Below, one piece after another: positions 16,801 to 25,100 of a stretch of DNA of 45,624 nucleotides. Location: IMG/VR virus record IMGVR_UViG_3300009514_000043, positions 1 through 45,624 of that record; one strand, 5' to 3'. The translations under genes were made by a program, and so were the position numbers. Source of the DNA: a virus. The notes beneath the pieces are model-generated. The model saw nothing but the letters and a program-made list of their open reading frames with translations. It had not been told where the DNA came from and did no database searches. Each line of letters starts with the position of its first letter. Position 1 is the stretch's first letter.

Positions 16801-19173
16801 GCTGCGGGACAGCCCCATGGAGATGCCCGAATCGGTCAGCCAGTTCGGCTTGCCCGCCTCCGCCCGCCAGCCGGGCAGGAACCCGAGAGCTGCGGCCCCA
16901 CTAAGATCCTTCGGTGTGCCCCAACCGATCTCGACGTAGCCAGAGTCCGGGTCAGCTTCTTCCAACACCACTCGGTCACCCGCCGCCCGGCAGATGCCCG
17001 TGCCGCCGTCCGCGATGATCCGGGCTTGGATGGAAGCGGCCACCTCACCTGCATCGAAGAACTCGTTGTCGGGCAGAGCGGCCAGCAGAGTGCTGCTGGA
17101 CCACTCGTGGTCCATGCCGTCGATGGCGAAGTAGAGCTTCTCGGTGCCGTCGAACCGGAAGACGATGCGGCTCTTGGACGCGATGGACGCCTGCTCCGTG
17201 TAGACGGACGGGTTGAGCGAGGCTTGGAGGAAGTAGACCTTCTCCTCGCCGAACAACCCCCGCGAGCCGAGGTTGATCTGCACTGCCGACATGGGCTCGC
17301 CACCCACCGTCGTAGACTCGCGGGCGATGTAGGCCAACGGCCCCGCGATGTCCCAGAGACTCGGCAAGTCGCTGTTGCGAGGGACGACGACGACATCGGT
17401 GATGGCCCCATTCTTGGAGAACAGGATCGTATCGCCCACCCCATCGTGAATCTGCCGGATGAGCCCCAACGTCTGCGGCGGCCCTGCCAGCGTGTCCCCG
17501 CCCGGACGAACCGGCACGGGCACCGCCGCAGGAATCACACCCTCGGGGTCAGGAATGGCCCCAGTGCCGTCCGGCATGTAAAGCACCCCGGACATCCCGA
17601 GGCCACGGTAGGCCTCGTCGCCCGCGGCATGGTCCTCCGGCCACACAATGGCCGGGGGGAGGTACATCAGCTCGTGGGGATGCAGTGTTTCGGTCACCCC
17701 ATCCACCTGCACCAACGGTCGCGGTCCCTTGGTTGGCTGCGGGATAGCGTTGAGAGCCACCCCGTCGTAGATGATCCGTGCCCCGAGGTAGTGCTTGTTG
17801 AAGGCTGCCAGATTCGTCGGCTCAGCCTTGTCAAGGTCCGCTTGGGCCAGCTTCAACTTGCCCGTCGTCAGGGCCACCGCGCAGGAGCCCTCGGTCGGGA
17901 AAGTGGTGTCGAGGTCCAGCTCGGTGGGCACCAGCTCGACAGCCAGTGGCGTCCGGTTGTTGATGCGGATGAACGGACGATCCGTGGCCGAGGGCAGTGG
18001 GGCGATGAACAGCTCGTCATCGTCGATGTTGCCGACGTAGCCATCCGAGTCCGCGTTGAAGCCTCGGTAGACGTACCAGATGGTCTTGCCCGCATTCGCC
18101 TCGATGAACAGCGGGTTGAACTGGAGGGTGCCCGAGGTCTGCCCCACCACGGCGGAGTGGGTCTGCCCCGAGAAGTCGTACTGCCCCTCCACGTCGCTGT
18201 CGGTCACGACGACGACCCCAGTGAAGCTGCCGTCATTGATGCCCACAGGCGTGCTGAAACGGCCCGCTGTGGTCCCCAGCCGCAGCATGGCGTACTCGTC
18301 CCCCACCAGAGCGTTGCCGGGCAGCACAGCGCCCACAGGGAGGTTGCTGAGGGGCGGAGACAGCTTGTACTGCTCGTCGAACAGCAGAGTGCCGAGGTTG
18401 ACTGGGCCAGAGCCCTTGTAGGGCATCCACCGCTGGAGCTTGCCGTTCCAGCCGAAGCGCGTCTCGTAGCGGTCGTTGCGGGTCCACCAGAACTTCACCG
18501 CGGCGAGGGTGTAGCGGACGCTGACCACCACATCGCCCCGGTTCAGTGAAAGGCCCCCGCCGAACAACGCCGTCACGGTGCTGGGCACCAAGGCTGCCCC
18601 AGTGGCCGTGAACACGTTGGAGTCCTTCAACGTGACCACGCCGCCAACTTGGTCCCCTGCCGCAGGCACCACGACGTAGTACGGCAGCGAGCCTGTGCGT
18701 CCTTTCGACGGGTCCGCCGTGTCCACCCAGCCGGTGTCTTTGTGCTCCACACCGCCACGGGCGATGACCAAGTGGGTGACCAGCCCAATCTGTCTGCCGC
18801 CATCGTCGGTGACGATGACCTTGAGCGTGCCGTCGTTCACCGCAACGGGCACCGCCGGGACGACGCGGGTGCCGACCGGGATGCGACCGGACCCATCGCC
18901 GGTCCACCAGTCCGGGTCTTCGATCATGGCGAGCTGCGACGAGAAGGCCGTCCACACGAGGTACTCGTGTGGCGAGGTGCCGGGGGCTTCCAGTACCGCC
19001 GAGCGGTACTGGTCCGCCGCGAAGTCCACGATGAGCGGGTCAGCGGCGACGCGGGTGCCCGGAGGCACCCGCACATCACGGACCACACCATTCTCCGGCG
19101 GACTGGACGCAGCCGAGTTCCCCGGAGCGACTCGGGGAGCACGAAGAACGTGGCCTGTGAACTCGATACTCAT
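7870..19173 (-). CDS. Giant virion protein, 3767 residues, beta-rich multidomain
   Basis: A single uninterrupted frame of 11.3 kb, ATG at 19173, starting 3 nt after the upstream TAA. It is a quarter of the window and far larger than standard baseplate or fibre proteins. Most of it is beta-rich, with many DPxTGxI/L turns (for example DPETGALALLSPL) and scattered short barrels of the form GDxVxVxx...GxYxVxxV...LxL, seen near 16035-16140, 14740-14845, 14418-14522, 10628-10725, 9260-9378 and 8765-8987. Residues about 664-770 contain a segment ending DSGYVEIGWG...AAALGFLPG, similar to segments in the sheath and gp25-like proteins. The last 250 residues become helical (IRERMLSLIEMFRGAIKGEK, CLSLLDRRFWVLDRKLDSLE) and may anchor it. 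No peptidase, lyase or glycosidase motif was found. Position between spike and wedge genes points to a baseplate scaffold, tail-fibre network or very long side fibre; which of these is not decidable here. Confidence 0.75.
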   Translation of the reverse strand: MSIEFTGHVLRAPRVAPGNSAASSPPENGVVRDVRVPPGTRVAADPLIVDFAADQYRSAVLEAPGTSPHEYLVWTAFSSQLAMIEDPDWWTGDGSGRIPVGTRVVPAVPVAVNDGTLKVIVTDDGGRQIGLVTHLVIARGGVEHKDTGWVDTADPSKGRTGSLPYYVVVPAAGDQVGGVVTLKDSNVFTATGAALVPSTVTALFGGGLSLNRGDVVVSVRYTLAAVKFWWTRNDRYETRFGWNGKLQRWMPYKGSGPVNLGTLLFDEQYKLSPPLSNLPVGAVLPGNALVGDEYAMLRLGTTAGRFSTPVGINDGSFTGVVVVTDSDVEGQYDFSGQTHSAVVGQTSGTLQFNPLFIEANAGKTIWYVYRGFNADSDGYVGNIDDDELFIAPLPSATDRPFIRINNRTPLAVELVPTELDLDTTFPTEGSCAVALTTGKLKLAQADLDKAEPTNLAAFNKHYLGARIIYDGVALNAIPQPTKGPRPLVQVDGVTETLHPHELMYLPPAIVWPEDHAAGDEAYRGLGMSGVLYMPDGTGAIPDPEGVIPAAVPVPVRPGGDTLAGPPQTLGLIRQIHDGVGDTILFSKNGAITDVVVVPRNSDLPSLWDIAGPLAYIARESTTVGGEPMSAVQINLGSRGLFGEEKVYFLQASLNPSVYTEQASIASKSRIVFRFDGTEKLYFAIDGMDHEWSSSTLLAALPDNEFFDAGEVAASIQARIIADGGTGICRAAGDRVVLEEADPDSGYVEIGWGTPKDLSGAAALGFLPGWRAEAGKPNWLTDSGISMGLSRSLLNLDRSQPTADYLAQYRLEDQVLASSVQASPFVFLDRPPVEDIAGFDEGVFFNLQSVALQGDDLRIIDKRLGHYEEIEHRFSEGKVAWLDESISSNPVLQRTAVINLGNPAVVPETLLGAPGIGGGFMAAVGAGPYAIQEQGVDYLFTDDGQSGATQLITRYGARTIFGGQGGYALGGTTFEDPNADFLADSNDPDNDPTTGLQKVDPETGDLLWLPVLRPGVRLKLASGPAAGSYIVQSVTDATHCEVQPPFIADADRATPWEAFAGYPDSVYDPAIVADQIYKPFTHLAEEPFQIRVLTPLGVPLAASADFSAYVEDANASGRPISLRFGPVHAVAGEVASLTPLTLTSIGIIANNQLVLPSTTHVDEGAFLVRVGTEDLTPTAVASFSADPAEVEYLTAAWDDGTTVHPAGELKFNSTLLVQLESSGVYLVELLRAAGALPAGEAEYDPKTGQIRISAADLATHTEKQLYFTEQMITGQADADVVVSPLVGAVSFLKPVATGCLVEMEYWQADVEGRRVGDPIVEFLPVFVRRELPTRITDHEFNLDALGEHVIDTRIAPLVYVGPKQQNFGETDFTVDTPDHLDGMRLTFNRDLPAWAEPVVSYAVFDALGGERAYETSTKPVYRPPFFIKAGKDNFGLRGNRVADFEVGQMLRIGAECFYITKLKHFPGPDTTRVDIFPSTAVEVGSRSPGNDVLTLVTAGPITPVINPDGAVPIATTAPTGFMQQVDLTDFPFEPVNAKQTTMTFRGDLSAFAVPGHIMEVAGMPFTIAQVALSEDGTRTKLTFTSPFRRAVTPAASPTVRLSYRPIYPPGTRQYMGVGPYVASEGIELTLFGEVVAGVEQPGRRLASGTEYSIDPETGALALLSPLQEPLGPKQKLVLSFTRIRVMEPFLAGGTVQFPRWYAKYRHNVLPSDDNGYLGGTLTATYTFDNPDSFYFRVLPLRSYLAEAVTQAVAEMKQGQSTGGPMLSVAAGDNNWEQGNQGLIAQRRDLSDKDRAARSLLTFYNNTVVAFEQVDETITGKFVGDRDGKFRFWIGRGAEFAPPGFEDQITGELNASNVWATVFNEADPSRDLTFLVDGDPLVRPTLCNLVNLQLAGQPLGASELGKLMGRQRALVRNDVDDILLLAASTPKTIKTSAPPYFTIESGGVFARMGSAHRFSRLYPTKARVLFTLQPGIGADLASGDVGTYSWRKFNPETGEIETTHGEQIGQVANPVLGDITDVSSSVIRMRLPRTRIVSYHPNGLPASAFGIDIPQPCCVVSAVPLADLPIDPATGFPDTAQLLSIGPGEVSDAAAGDPDYALPGFTSGQKIGWGKPDGRFLAAKFLEDYDLFGTKILTSVFIDNVDFGCVLTFADRQGNPILDPNKLLVGSSDDTGVPAHQFGIERADTIYVLPPDAGNPISDPAVDSPTMEAIQQMALLSPAFVQGKDINVGTDGRIIDLSLPSWADPFIFPIKEMSGQKTPLPMSHLEGSVDFLNTRQLPLQVPALLGKPEDDSGDFQIPYMKGTNTELDRFDEITNVIGPLMAEVPGGPGSGGVYPDEIVSASCEVLGAPAVSLGGGFFKEPATLMMPVKTDPAPAFGVAPAREGDFVLVEAVPGSPEGWQGFLSVGRLRNDVAGVPAVNWSWIEPPRFVTQVSQGSDIRYDLDNYAVWLTGGPYLPDPQVGNPAGVRLFDDIANGNTIISFNDVALFLNDGTAGGAGVGNLNTILAADPGNIVRIDLISRTDDTAVNAPAPAGAGGFTPAEKDGMVFFSIEIRQAFARVRDWQGNVSAWVPHVGVQFGVTDVLNPGGEILPAVGAAFDPDRRHVIITGWSGVIPFTPAGGTELEWFLPHQHLDPAGPTDRKISMYGWEFALSIDTSDAVYPAAKSTSAYIDSDRLTFHEVVDFTMSRPRGYAHELNPANTYETSLWVKEVLLGSLAMSNCNDVIGAPLTFDSRLGSTTGIEGTWNAAPTPAEEGSIRVMAFEFANTAIAASGFTASVVASQTTDPSGTDILTGDGFARNNHISLITVATGDIEKVQKGDVVYVDRSAVGLPDSATEKAGTYLVRYAVKPEVGKAYKKVTKTAVLGTGLGFITTPFPRVTLLDVLGQQITVDDASMLPATGRLFIAIRPTDLADANPAVFQKALFSVEYTGVAGNVITLGPFGVWRWADDTAIGASLAAIAVEITPALVVGKQMGWHDNTLANKGVTTLTVAVRDGDLPDDSSVVGYHLNPGVVGADNATYGFHGLTYTSPHGAVVVPIANIDTVVPPVAGEVGVVPATPHLNHTFDPTNSVPVYSNVPEVIHLHLTVGQGDTLNNPNGHPAGNGVACLLPSTEVSTEDGGDAFYAAGGLYVEPSLPWFPVQFNGTPKVVDRTRSLGPGTVGMRNVGVEENVHFEVRRVRRWHGAQSTINDAFQPLRYAYEIRRGRITEYTRNPQQVGTVTALDFQMNWNVGTPFPRVPEVWSDNDGKLHTGTNLGPFDSEDVNINPGDFLRLLDDDGVVLEEAVIAEVVSASQLKLKAPGFATLTEAEVKAGQRRFEIWLRQAPVPHEQSNEQLLDLITDRVVHETVADQSDADPQNWVGGYVPEVVAAGAWSDISNKLYDDSATPPNFVELGVRKGDIVVIDPMGMLPVVDERGFRPLGDRSVPTRTSAGVGPPPSPYVAGAVSSLDDNRGFYRVESVEATNLTLNPAHLFAGSHGSDVVMGGARTTIQYAIYPTVGVSPLNVDAIVPPATAEGQNDLRPTRRAVGGTFKDPNDAVADKHSLRPFSYRIIRPSGMFSAEIVDTVLTIRERMLSLIEMFRGAIKGEKGGFYWDWQDLEHVEDLGDPLDPDSGLGLFPNRLVTTLVGEVSHSPFINTSDCLSLLDRRFWVLDRKLDSLEPDPANNFAMRVLAGAEVYPEVNGPYTAYTSTATGGSEVRPVLPDHLGLILDSRDRLRAIRYTWLAYRTHRYIGTLARMAAFDAELPLKLEQRKRTLLLEQTVEGVET

Positions 19174-19176
19174 GCG

Positions 19177-19767
19177 TTAGACCATCACCGACGTAGAGGA
19201 CCCTGCACTGGGAACGATGCTCGGAGGGCCAACCACAGTACCCGCCCCCGTGGCGGTCAGGACCAGTTTCGAGATGCCCAAGGACAGCCCCTGCGACAGT
19301 TGAGGCGCACCGGAGCCCGGCCCCAAGAAGGCCATGCACAAGGGGAGCAAGATGCTGGCAAGCATGGCCGCGTCCGCCTGCGTGACTTTCGACAGATCCC
19401 CACCCGACCCTACGCCGACCACCCCACCCGCGTAGTTCCCGGCCACCGAGATGGTCTTGGGCAAGGCCAGACCCACCACCGTGCCGATGGAGACGCCGAG
19501 CGGACCCACCATCCCAGCTTCGGCAAGACCCGCGATAACCAACGGCGGGTTGGGCGGCAAGAACATCTTGGTCGTCGGAGGACTGATAGCCCCGGCCCCA
19601 GCGGTCCCGGCGCACACCCCCCGCAGCACCACAGTCGGACCCCATGCGGCCATGGCGGTCGCGATTGCCCACGCCATCTGGTCGAACGAGAACCCGAGGA
19701 ACGGGAACGGGGCGGCGGACCGCATGGCGGCCAGATCGGCGTAGTAGAGCTGAGGGTTCAAAGCCAT
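19177..19767 (-). CDS. Hydrophobic Gly/Ala-rich putative virion protein next to the spike
   Basis: 196 residues from the ATG at 19767, chosen because it overlaps the spike stop as ATGA; a start 13 codons earlier would lie inside the spike gene. The protein is almost free of charge and rich in Gly, Ala, Val and Pro, with repeated small-residue turns (GTAGAGAISPP, GNYAGGVVGVGSGGDLSKV, TATGAGTVVGPP) and the C-terminal STSVMV. I associate this composition and its ending with a class of phage virion proteins encoded beside the tail spike, but I cannot give a family name. It has no PAAR (Pro-Ala-Ala-Arg) metal-site motif, so it is not an obvious tip cone. Hydrophobic stretches are too Gly-rich to be confident membrane spans. 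Confidence 0.65.
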   Translation of the reverse strand: MALNPQLYYADLAAMRSAAPFPFLGFSFDQMAWAIATAMAAWGPTVVLRGVCAGTAGAGAISPPTTKMFLPPNPPLVIAGLAEAGMVGPLGVSIGTVVGLALPKTISVAGNYAGGVVGVGSGGDLSKVTQADAAMLASILLPLCMAFLGPGSGAPQLSQGLSLGISKLVLTATGAGTVVGPPSIVPSAGSSTSVMV

Positions 19768-22178
19768 CAGACGCTCAGCACCGTTCCTTTGGCCCCGATG
19801 CCCCACGTCGCAAAGGGCAGGTTCGTGAAGGGCTCACGGGAACCCGCACAGAGAACAGGGCCGATGTCCGGGCCGTTGGCAGGCGCAGAGAGCACCACCA
19901 TCGTGGACGACTTGAGGGTGACCGGACCTACAGACTCGACCAAGGCCGCTACGGTGCCCTTCATGATGGCGGCCCCCGCCGTGGCATTGAGCCGGACGTT
20001 GCCCACAAGAGCATCCGCGACGATTCCGGTCGGGCTGACCTCCACCGAGTTGCCGAGAGCACGGGCCTTCCAAGTGCCCAGCTCCGTCTCGTAGCTCATG
20101 TTGCCGACGATGATGTGGGTGGAGTGGCTGCCGAGGTAGAACGTCTCCTCTCGGTCCCCGAGGTTGTACGTGACCTCCTCACACACCCCTGCGGTGAACG
20201 CCGTGTAGCTCCGCTCATGCAGGGCTCCGTTGGTTGGCAGCAGGCCCTTGGGGCCTGTGAAGGTGTCCGTCCGCTTGCCGCTCACCGCGAACTTCATGTC
20301 CTCCGCGGACACCGTGAGCTGCTTGGCGGAGGTCACCTCCAGATTGTCCTGCCCGATGACCTTGACGTTCTTGGCGTTGGTCTCGATCTCCTGCGCCTTG
20401 AGCAGCAGCTTCTTCTCAGCCCTGAACCGGGCATTCGTCCGTGCATGGATGTCCACGCTCGGAGGACCACTGCCACCAGTGCTGGCCGCTCGCTCCTGTG
20501 TGGCCTCCGCCCCGGCCCCGGCACCACCTCCGTAGATGTAGACCGGCCCCTGCTCACTCTGGAGCCGCAAGCTGTTCTTGCTCAGCGTGCCGAGGTGAAT
20601 GCCCCCCTTGAGCTGGAGGTTCAACCCCCCACCAACAGCCAGCCGCAGGCCCCCGGCAATCGCGGCATCCACCCCGTTGCCCGTGGCCGGGCCGGAGATG
20701 TTGATGCGGACCTGCCCCTTCTTGTTGACCGACCACCACGTCGCGGCCAGACGCCCGCCCGGCGGTGTCAGCTTGAACAAGGTGGCCGCGTGCTCCCCAA
20801 GAGGAGTGCCCCCACTGCGCCCCGGATGGGCGATGTTGGCCGCCTCGATGCGCGGGCTCACGCCACCCAAGTCGTCGAACACCTTGGCGACGAGGGGGAG
20901 GCCGTACTCTTTCCGGCCCGGTCCCGTATAGGGATCGTTGCCAATGACGGACCCTAGAACCCACTCGATGTACGGGGCGTTCTCAGACACGCCAGGAGAG
21001 TCGGGGTCCGTGGGCGGCAGCCGTTCGGCATCGAATCCGTCCGTCTGCTCGGTGACCGGGAGCCGCCCGTCCGAGGTGTGAGCCACCTCAATACGGTGTT
21101 CGGTCAGACTGGAGGCACCAGAAAGGAGTGCAAGGTTGTCGCGGGTGCCCACCCCGATTCGGTAGATGTTCTTGCCGCCGTACACGGCATCGTTCTTGTG
21201 CCCAAGGTCCACCGCCACACCGTCCTCGTCGATGTAGCCGCCGCAGCGAAGAAAGACGTAGGGGTCGAGGTTCGTGGGGTACTTGTAGATGCACCCTTCC
21301 AACCCCTCTTGGCCCAGCATGAACCGGGAGAGCATCGGGTCTGGCGTGAGGAACCCCTTGGGGAGCGTGGCATCTTCACGCAGATCGTCCTCATGTACGG
21401 CCTGCCCACCGTGACCCTGCACTGGCCCGTCCCAGACATACCCATCACTGAACATGGTCGAGGGCAGCCGAAGGGCATCACGCTGAACCATGCCCGCATA
21501 GGTGCGACTGCCCGCCAGCGCGGTGAACTGCTGGAGCGCCCGCGTGACCACCGCTTGGTCTGCGTCACGGAGCATGAACTCGTTGCCGCGGCGGTTCGAC
21601 AAGAGCACGTCCTCATCGAGCACCAGATCAGCGCCCTGCGAGGAGGAGGCCACGATGTTGCCGGGCTGGATGTGGCGGAGCTTGTGACGGATCTGGTCGA
21701 AGATGCCGCGCAGCTCCTCCTTGTTGCGGCTGGTCCCTGCGTCGTGCTCGTCCTCCGAGAAGTTCGACATCGTGACCCAATCGCGACCGGGCCAGACGCC
21801 GGGCACGATCCACGTCAGGATCACGGGCGTCATGCTGCCGCCGAACTTCTCGGAGGACTCCTGCGGCAACCACCCAATGACGCAGTAGTCCCCTACCTCG
21901 GGCATCGCACCGAGGAAGTGCCGACAGCCCGCACCGGGGTAGGTCAGCGGGACGGGGACCTTGTTGAAGTCCTGCTCGGTGCCGATGACCGTGCGCAAGG
22001 AGACATAGTGCTCCTCGTAGTCGATGGCGATGACTCGGGCGACCCCAAGGCCGTGGTTGCCCCCCTTGTCGGGGTTCATGTCATCCAGCTTCTTCTTCTT
22101 GGCGAAGGGCTGGTTGACGAGATCCCCGCGATGGACCCGGCTCAACGTGTTCCAAGCTCGTCCGAATGCGTCAGCCAT
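19767..22178 (-). CDS. Baseplate spike protein, gp5/VgrG-like (OB fold plus beta-helix)
   Basis: 803 residues. Residues about 41-128 form an OB-fold-like segment (LGVARVIAIDYEEHYVSLRT ... VPLTYPGAG ... MPEVGDYCVIGWLP), typical for the start of T4 gp5/VgrG-type spikes and hub valves. Residues about 490-640 are short alternating strands (GLRLAVGGGLNLQLKGGIHL, IETNAKNVKVIGQDNLEVTS, KQLTVSAEDMKFAVSGKR), the repeating pattern of the intertwined beta-helix needle. The tail carries further strand repeats and ends near CAGSREPF. No lysozyme domain is present between OB fold and helix, unlike T4 gp5; the lytic function in this phage appears to sit in the adjacent hub instead. It follows the hub gene with a one-base overlap and precedes the small hydrophobic protein. 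Confidence 0.82.
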   Translation of the reverse strand: MADAFGRAWNTLSRVHRGDLVNQPFAKKKKLDDMNPDKGGNHGLGVARVIAIDYEEHYVSLRTVIGTEQDFNKVPVPLTYPGAGCRHFLGAMPEVGDYCVIGWLPQESSEKFGGSMTPVILTWIVPGVWPGRDWVTMSNFSEDEHDAGTSRNKEELRGIFDQIRHKLRHIQPGNIVASSSQGADLVLDEDVLLSNRRGNEFMLRDADQAVVTRALQQFTALAGSRTYAGMVQRDALRLPSTMFSDGYVWDGPVQGHGGQAVHEDDLREDATLPKGFLTPDPMLSRFMLGQEGLEGCIYKYPTNLDPYVFLRCGGYIDEDGVAVDLGHKNDAVYGGKNIYRIGVGTRDNLALLSGASSLTEHRIEVAHTSDGRLPVTEQTDGFDAERLPPTDPDSPGVSENAPYIEWVLGSVIGNDPYTGPGRKEYGLPLVAKVFDDLGGVSPRIEAANIAHPGRSGGTPLGEHAATLFKLTPPGGRLAATWWSVNKKGQVRINISGPATGNGVDAAIAGGLRLAVGGGLNLQLKGGIHLGTLSKNSLRLQSEQGPVYIYGGGAGAGAEATQERAASTGGSGPPSVDIHARTNARFRAEKKLLLKAQEIETNAKNVKVIGQDNLEVTSAKQLTVSAEDMKFAVSGKRTDTFTGPKGLLPTNGALHERSYTAFTAGVCEEVTYNLGDREETFYLGSHSTHIIVGNMSYETELGTWKARALGNSVEVSPTGIVADALVGNVRLNATAGAAIMKGTVAALVESVGPVTLKSSTMVVLSAPANGPDIGPVLCAGSREPFTNLPFATWGIGAKGTVLSV

Positions 22179-25100
22179 TACTGGTCATCCTCCGGTGCGG
22201 TCTTCACATTCTGCCAGTCCACAGACGCCTTCTTTGCCGCTGCGTCGAGCCGAGCCTGAATCTGCTCGTAGGACTCCTCCACACCCGTCGTAACCGCCGC
22301 CCCGAAGTCCTTGAAGGCCTGCACGATGGGGCTACCCCCGCGGTCCAGCACCTGCCCCCGCAAGGCCTGTTGCTGTTGCCTCCACAGGTCGGCGGCTTGA
22401 GCCGCCTGCATGGCGACCCACCGTGTCCCCGCGTCTGCTGGGTCACCGCCAAGCCCTTCGTGGTGCGGAGTGCCCGATTGGGTGAACGACAAGAACTGCT
22501 TCTGCCCGAAGGCGAGGATCTCCACGTCAGCCTCGGCGGCCTTGCAGTCGCAGATATGGCCGCTCTGCTGCACGTTCATGTCTGCAAGGGAATAGGCCGC
22601 GTTGATGACCGGCACCTTCACCACACCATCGAGGTTCTGGTCAGCGAAGATGTTGGCCAACGAGAATTGAAGCAGGCCCTTGTCCCCGTCGCTGTTGAGC
22701 AGGAACCCGTAGTCGAGGATCTGCTTGTCGGTCAGATTTCGTGCTCGGAGCTGCCGCACCACCTCGTCGTTGATGTACTTCGCTGCGGCCCCACCCTTGA
22801 GCGTCTGGGTGTCTACAAGGGGTCCCGTCTTCTTGACCCCGTTGACCTCAGTAGTCGCCATTTCAGGCACCACCACGGAGCCCTTGTTCTGGATGAAGAA
22901 CCGGAGGATCTGTTCAACCAAGTGCTTGTCCAGCAAGCTGAACACGTCCTTCTTGTGCATCTGGTCGAACACGCCCTTGGGCTCGATGTCCACCCCTCGG
23001 CCATAGCGATTCGTCCCGACCACCTCGTACCCGAGGGCGTCCGACACCGGAAACACCGGGCTGAAGGTCGTCGTGGTCCGCTTCTGAGTGCCGCTGCTCT
23101 TGCGGGTGTTGCTCGCAGCGATTGCAACCCCGAGGGTGCTCCCGAAGTGGTCGTTGAACACCCCGATCACATCGTCATACCCCTCCGACTTACCCGCTGC
23201 GGCCATCGCCTTGGCGACTTTCCGGCGAATGCCCACCACCCCCTTGTTGAAGATGGACCCCAACCCCTGCCCCGCACGGTTCAGAATTGTGGGAACATCC
23301 GCCTTGCTACCTTCCGCCCCCAAGGAAGCCTCGCCCTTGACGGTCCCCACGGGCGTGGTGGTGGCCAGCTTTAGCTTGTACACCTGCACCGTCGCAGGGA
23401 AGCTCGGCGACTCGACCGAAAGGGGCACCCCATAGGTCTCATCAGCCTTGGACTTCATCGCCTCGATGCCCTGTTTGACGGACGTTTGAAGGGACGCCCA
23501 CTGCTCCCCGAAGAAGTCCTCTACAGATTCATTCAGGGCAGGCGACCGGCCCACTGCCGAGGTCGTGAACTGTCCCTCGATTTTCCCACCCGCGGCAGCC
23601 CCGAGCGTACCGATGTTGGTGGTGCGCACCACCCTCGTCACGCTCTTGACGATGGTGACCGGCTGCACCGAGAACATCAGCTCCAAGATCTCGCTCGTAG
23701 GGAGTGCCTCCCCGCCCGGCTTGTTCTTGTTGCTGTTCAGCACCTTGATGCCCACCTCGGGCTTGCCTTTGACCAACTCCGCCTCGGGCTCGGTCGCTCC
23801 GGGGAACTTGGACCTTGGCGACTTGGTGTACATCGAGATCTCGGCCACCGGGTCTTCCAGAGGGGCCGGTGGCAGGGTGACTACCCGCTTCTTGGCCTCC
23901 GTTGCATACTCCACCCTCGCGGGAGCTTGGTGTTCCTTGTCCGGGTGCGAAGCCGAGTAGTAGCGATAGCTGCCCGGTTGGGTCCCGTTGGAGAAGATCG
24001 CCTTCTTGTCCGACAGCATGTCGAGCAAGTTGACCGTGCTCGACAAATCCTCCCGCCCTTGGAAATCGGCGGACGCTCGGAACTTGCTGCCGATCTGGTC
24101 CAGCATCTCCAGCAGGAAGGCAATGCCCAGCATCTTTGGGTCCGTCGAAGTCCGGTAGCTCGCCTCCAGTGCCCTCTTCGCACTGTTGATCTGATCCACC
24201 GTGTCCTCCAGCTTCTCCTCGGCTTCGAGGATCTGCTTGGTGAGATTCGCGATGGTCTTCTCCCATTTAGCAAGGGCCTTTGGCTTTTCCGGCTTCTCGC
24301 CTGCAAGGAGGTCGGCCTTCTGGGCCTGCCAGTCGATGATCTGGCGATTGATCGCATCCACCGTCTCTTGGCTGGACTTGCCCTTCAATGCAGCTTGCTT
24401 GGCCAGCTTCTCGTATGCGATGGCCTCCTTGATGATGTTGAAGGCATAAACGCCTACCGTATCCCCTGCCTCAACCCCCGCCTCCCCGGTGCCGTAGAAG
24501 TCCGACTCCTGAAAATAGAACAACACCTCAACCGGGAAGGTCTCCCTGTCTTCCGTGGCCTCACGCTTGGAGATCAGGGTGTAGACCTTGGCCCCGTTCT
24601 CCATTTCCCGAGGGCCTTGCAGCACTCCCTGCTTCGCACCAAAATCAAGCAAAGAGCGGATGGTCCGCGTGTCACTCAGGTCCAGCATGTCGTTGCCGAC
24701 CACGAAGAACAGCGGGTTGATGGCGTCAGGGTCGAGGGCCATCACCACGTTGGGGAACCCGGAGAGCCTTGGCTTGCCCCCCTCGTTCTGGACCAACAAC
24801 GGACACTGCGGCAACGCAGTGTTCGACAGGTCAATGTTGTCGATGGTGCTCTTGCCCGTAGCCGAGGGGCCACGGCGTCCGGGGGCGTAGAACTTCGCTC
24901 GCTTGCCTACGAGCTGAAGACTCGTTGTGCATTGGCCGCCAACTGCGTGGCTGTGGGCAAAGCTGTTGCAGTAGTAGAAGCAATCCAAGTACGGGATGTA
25001 GACGGGGAAACCGGGCCGCAGCTCAGGGCGGACCGGGATGGTCACGCTCGCCGAGTTGATGCCGATGTTCATCACGTCCATGCGGTTCACAGCCGAGAAG

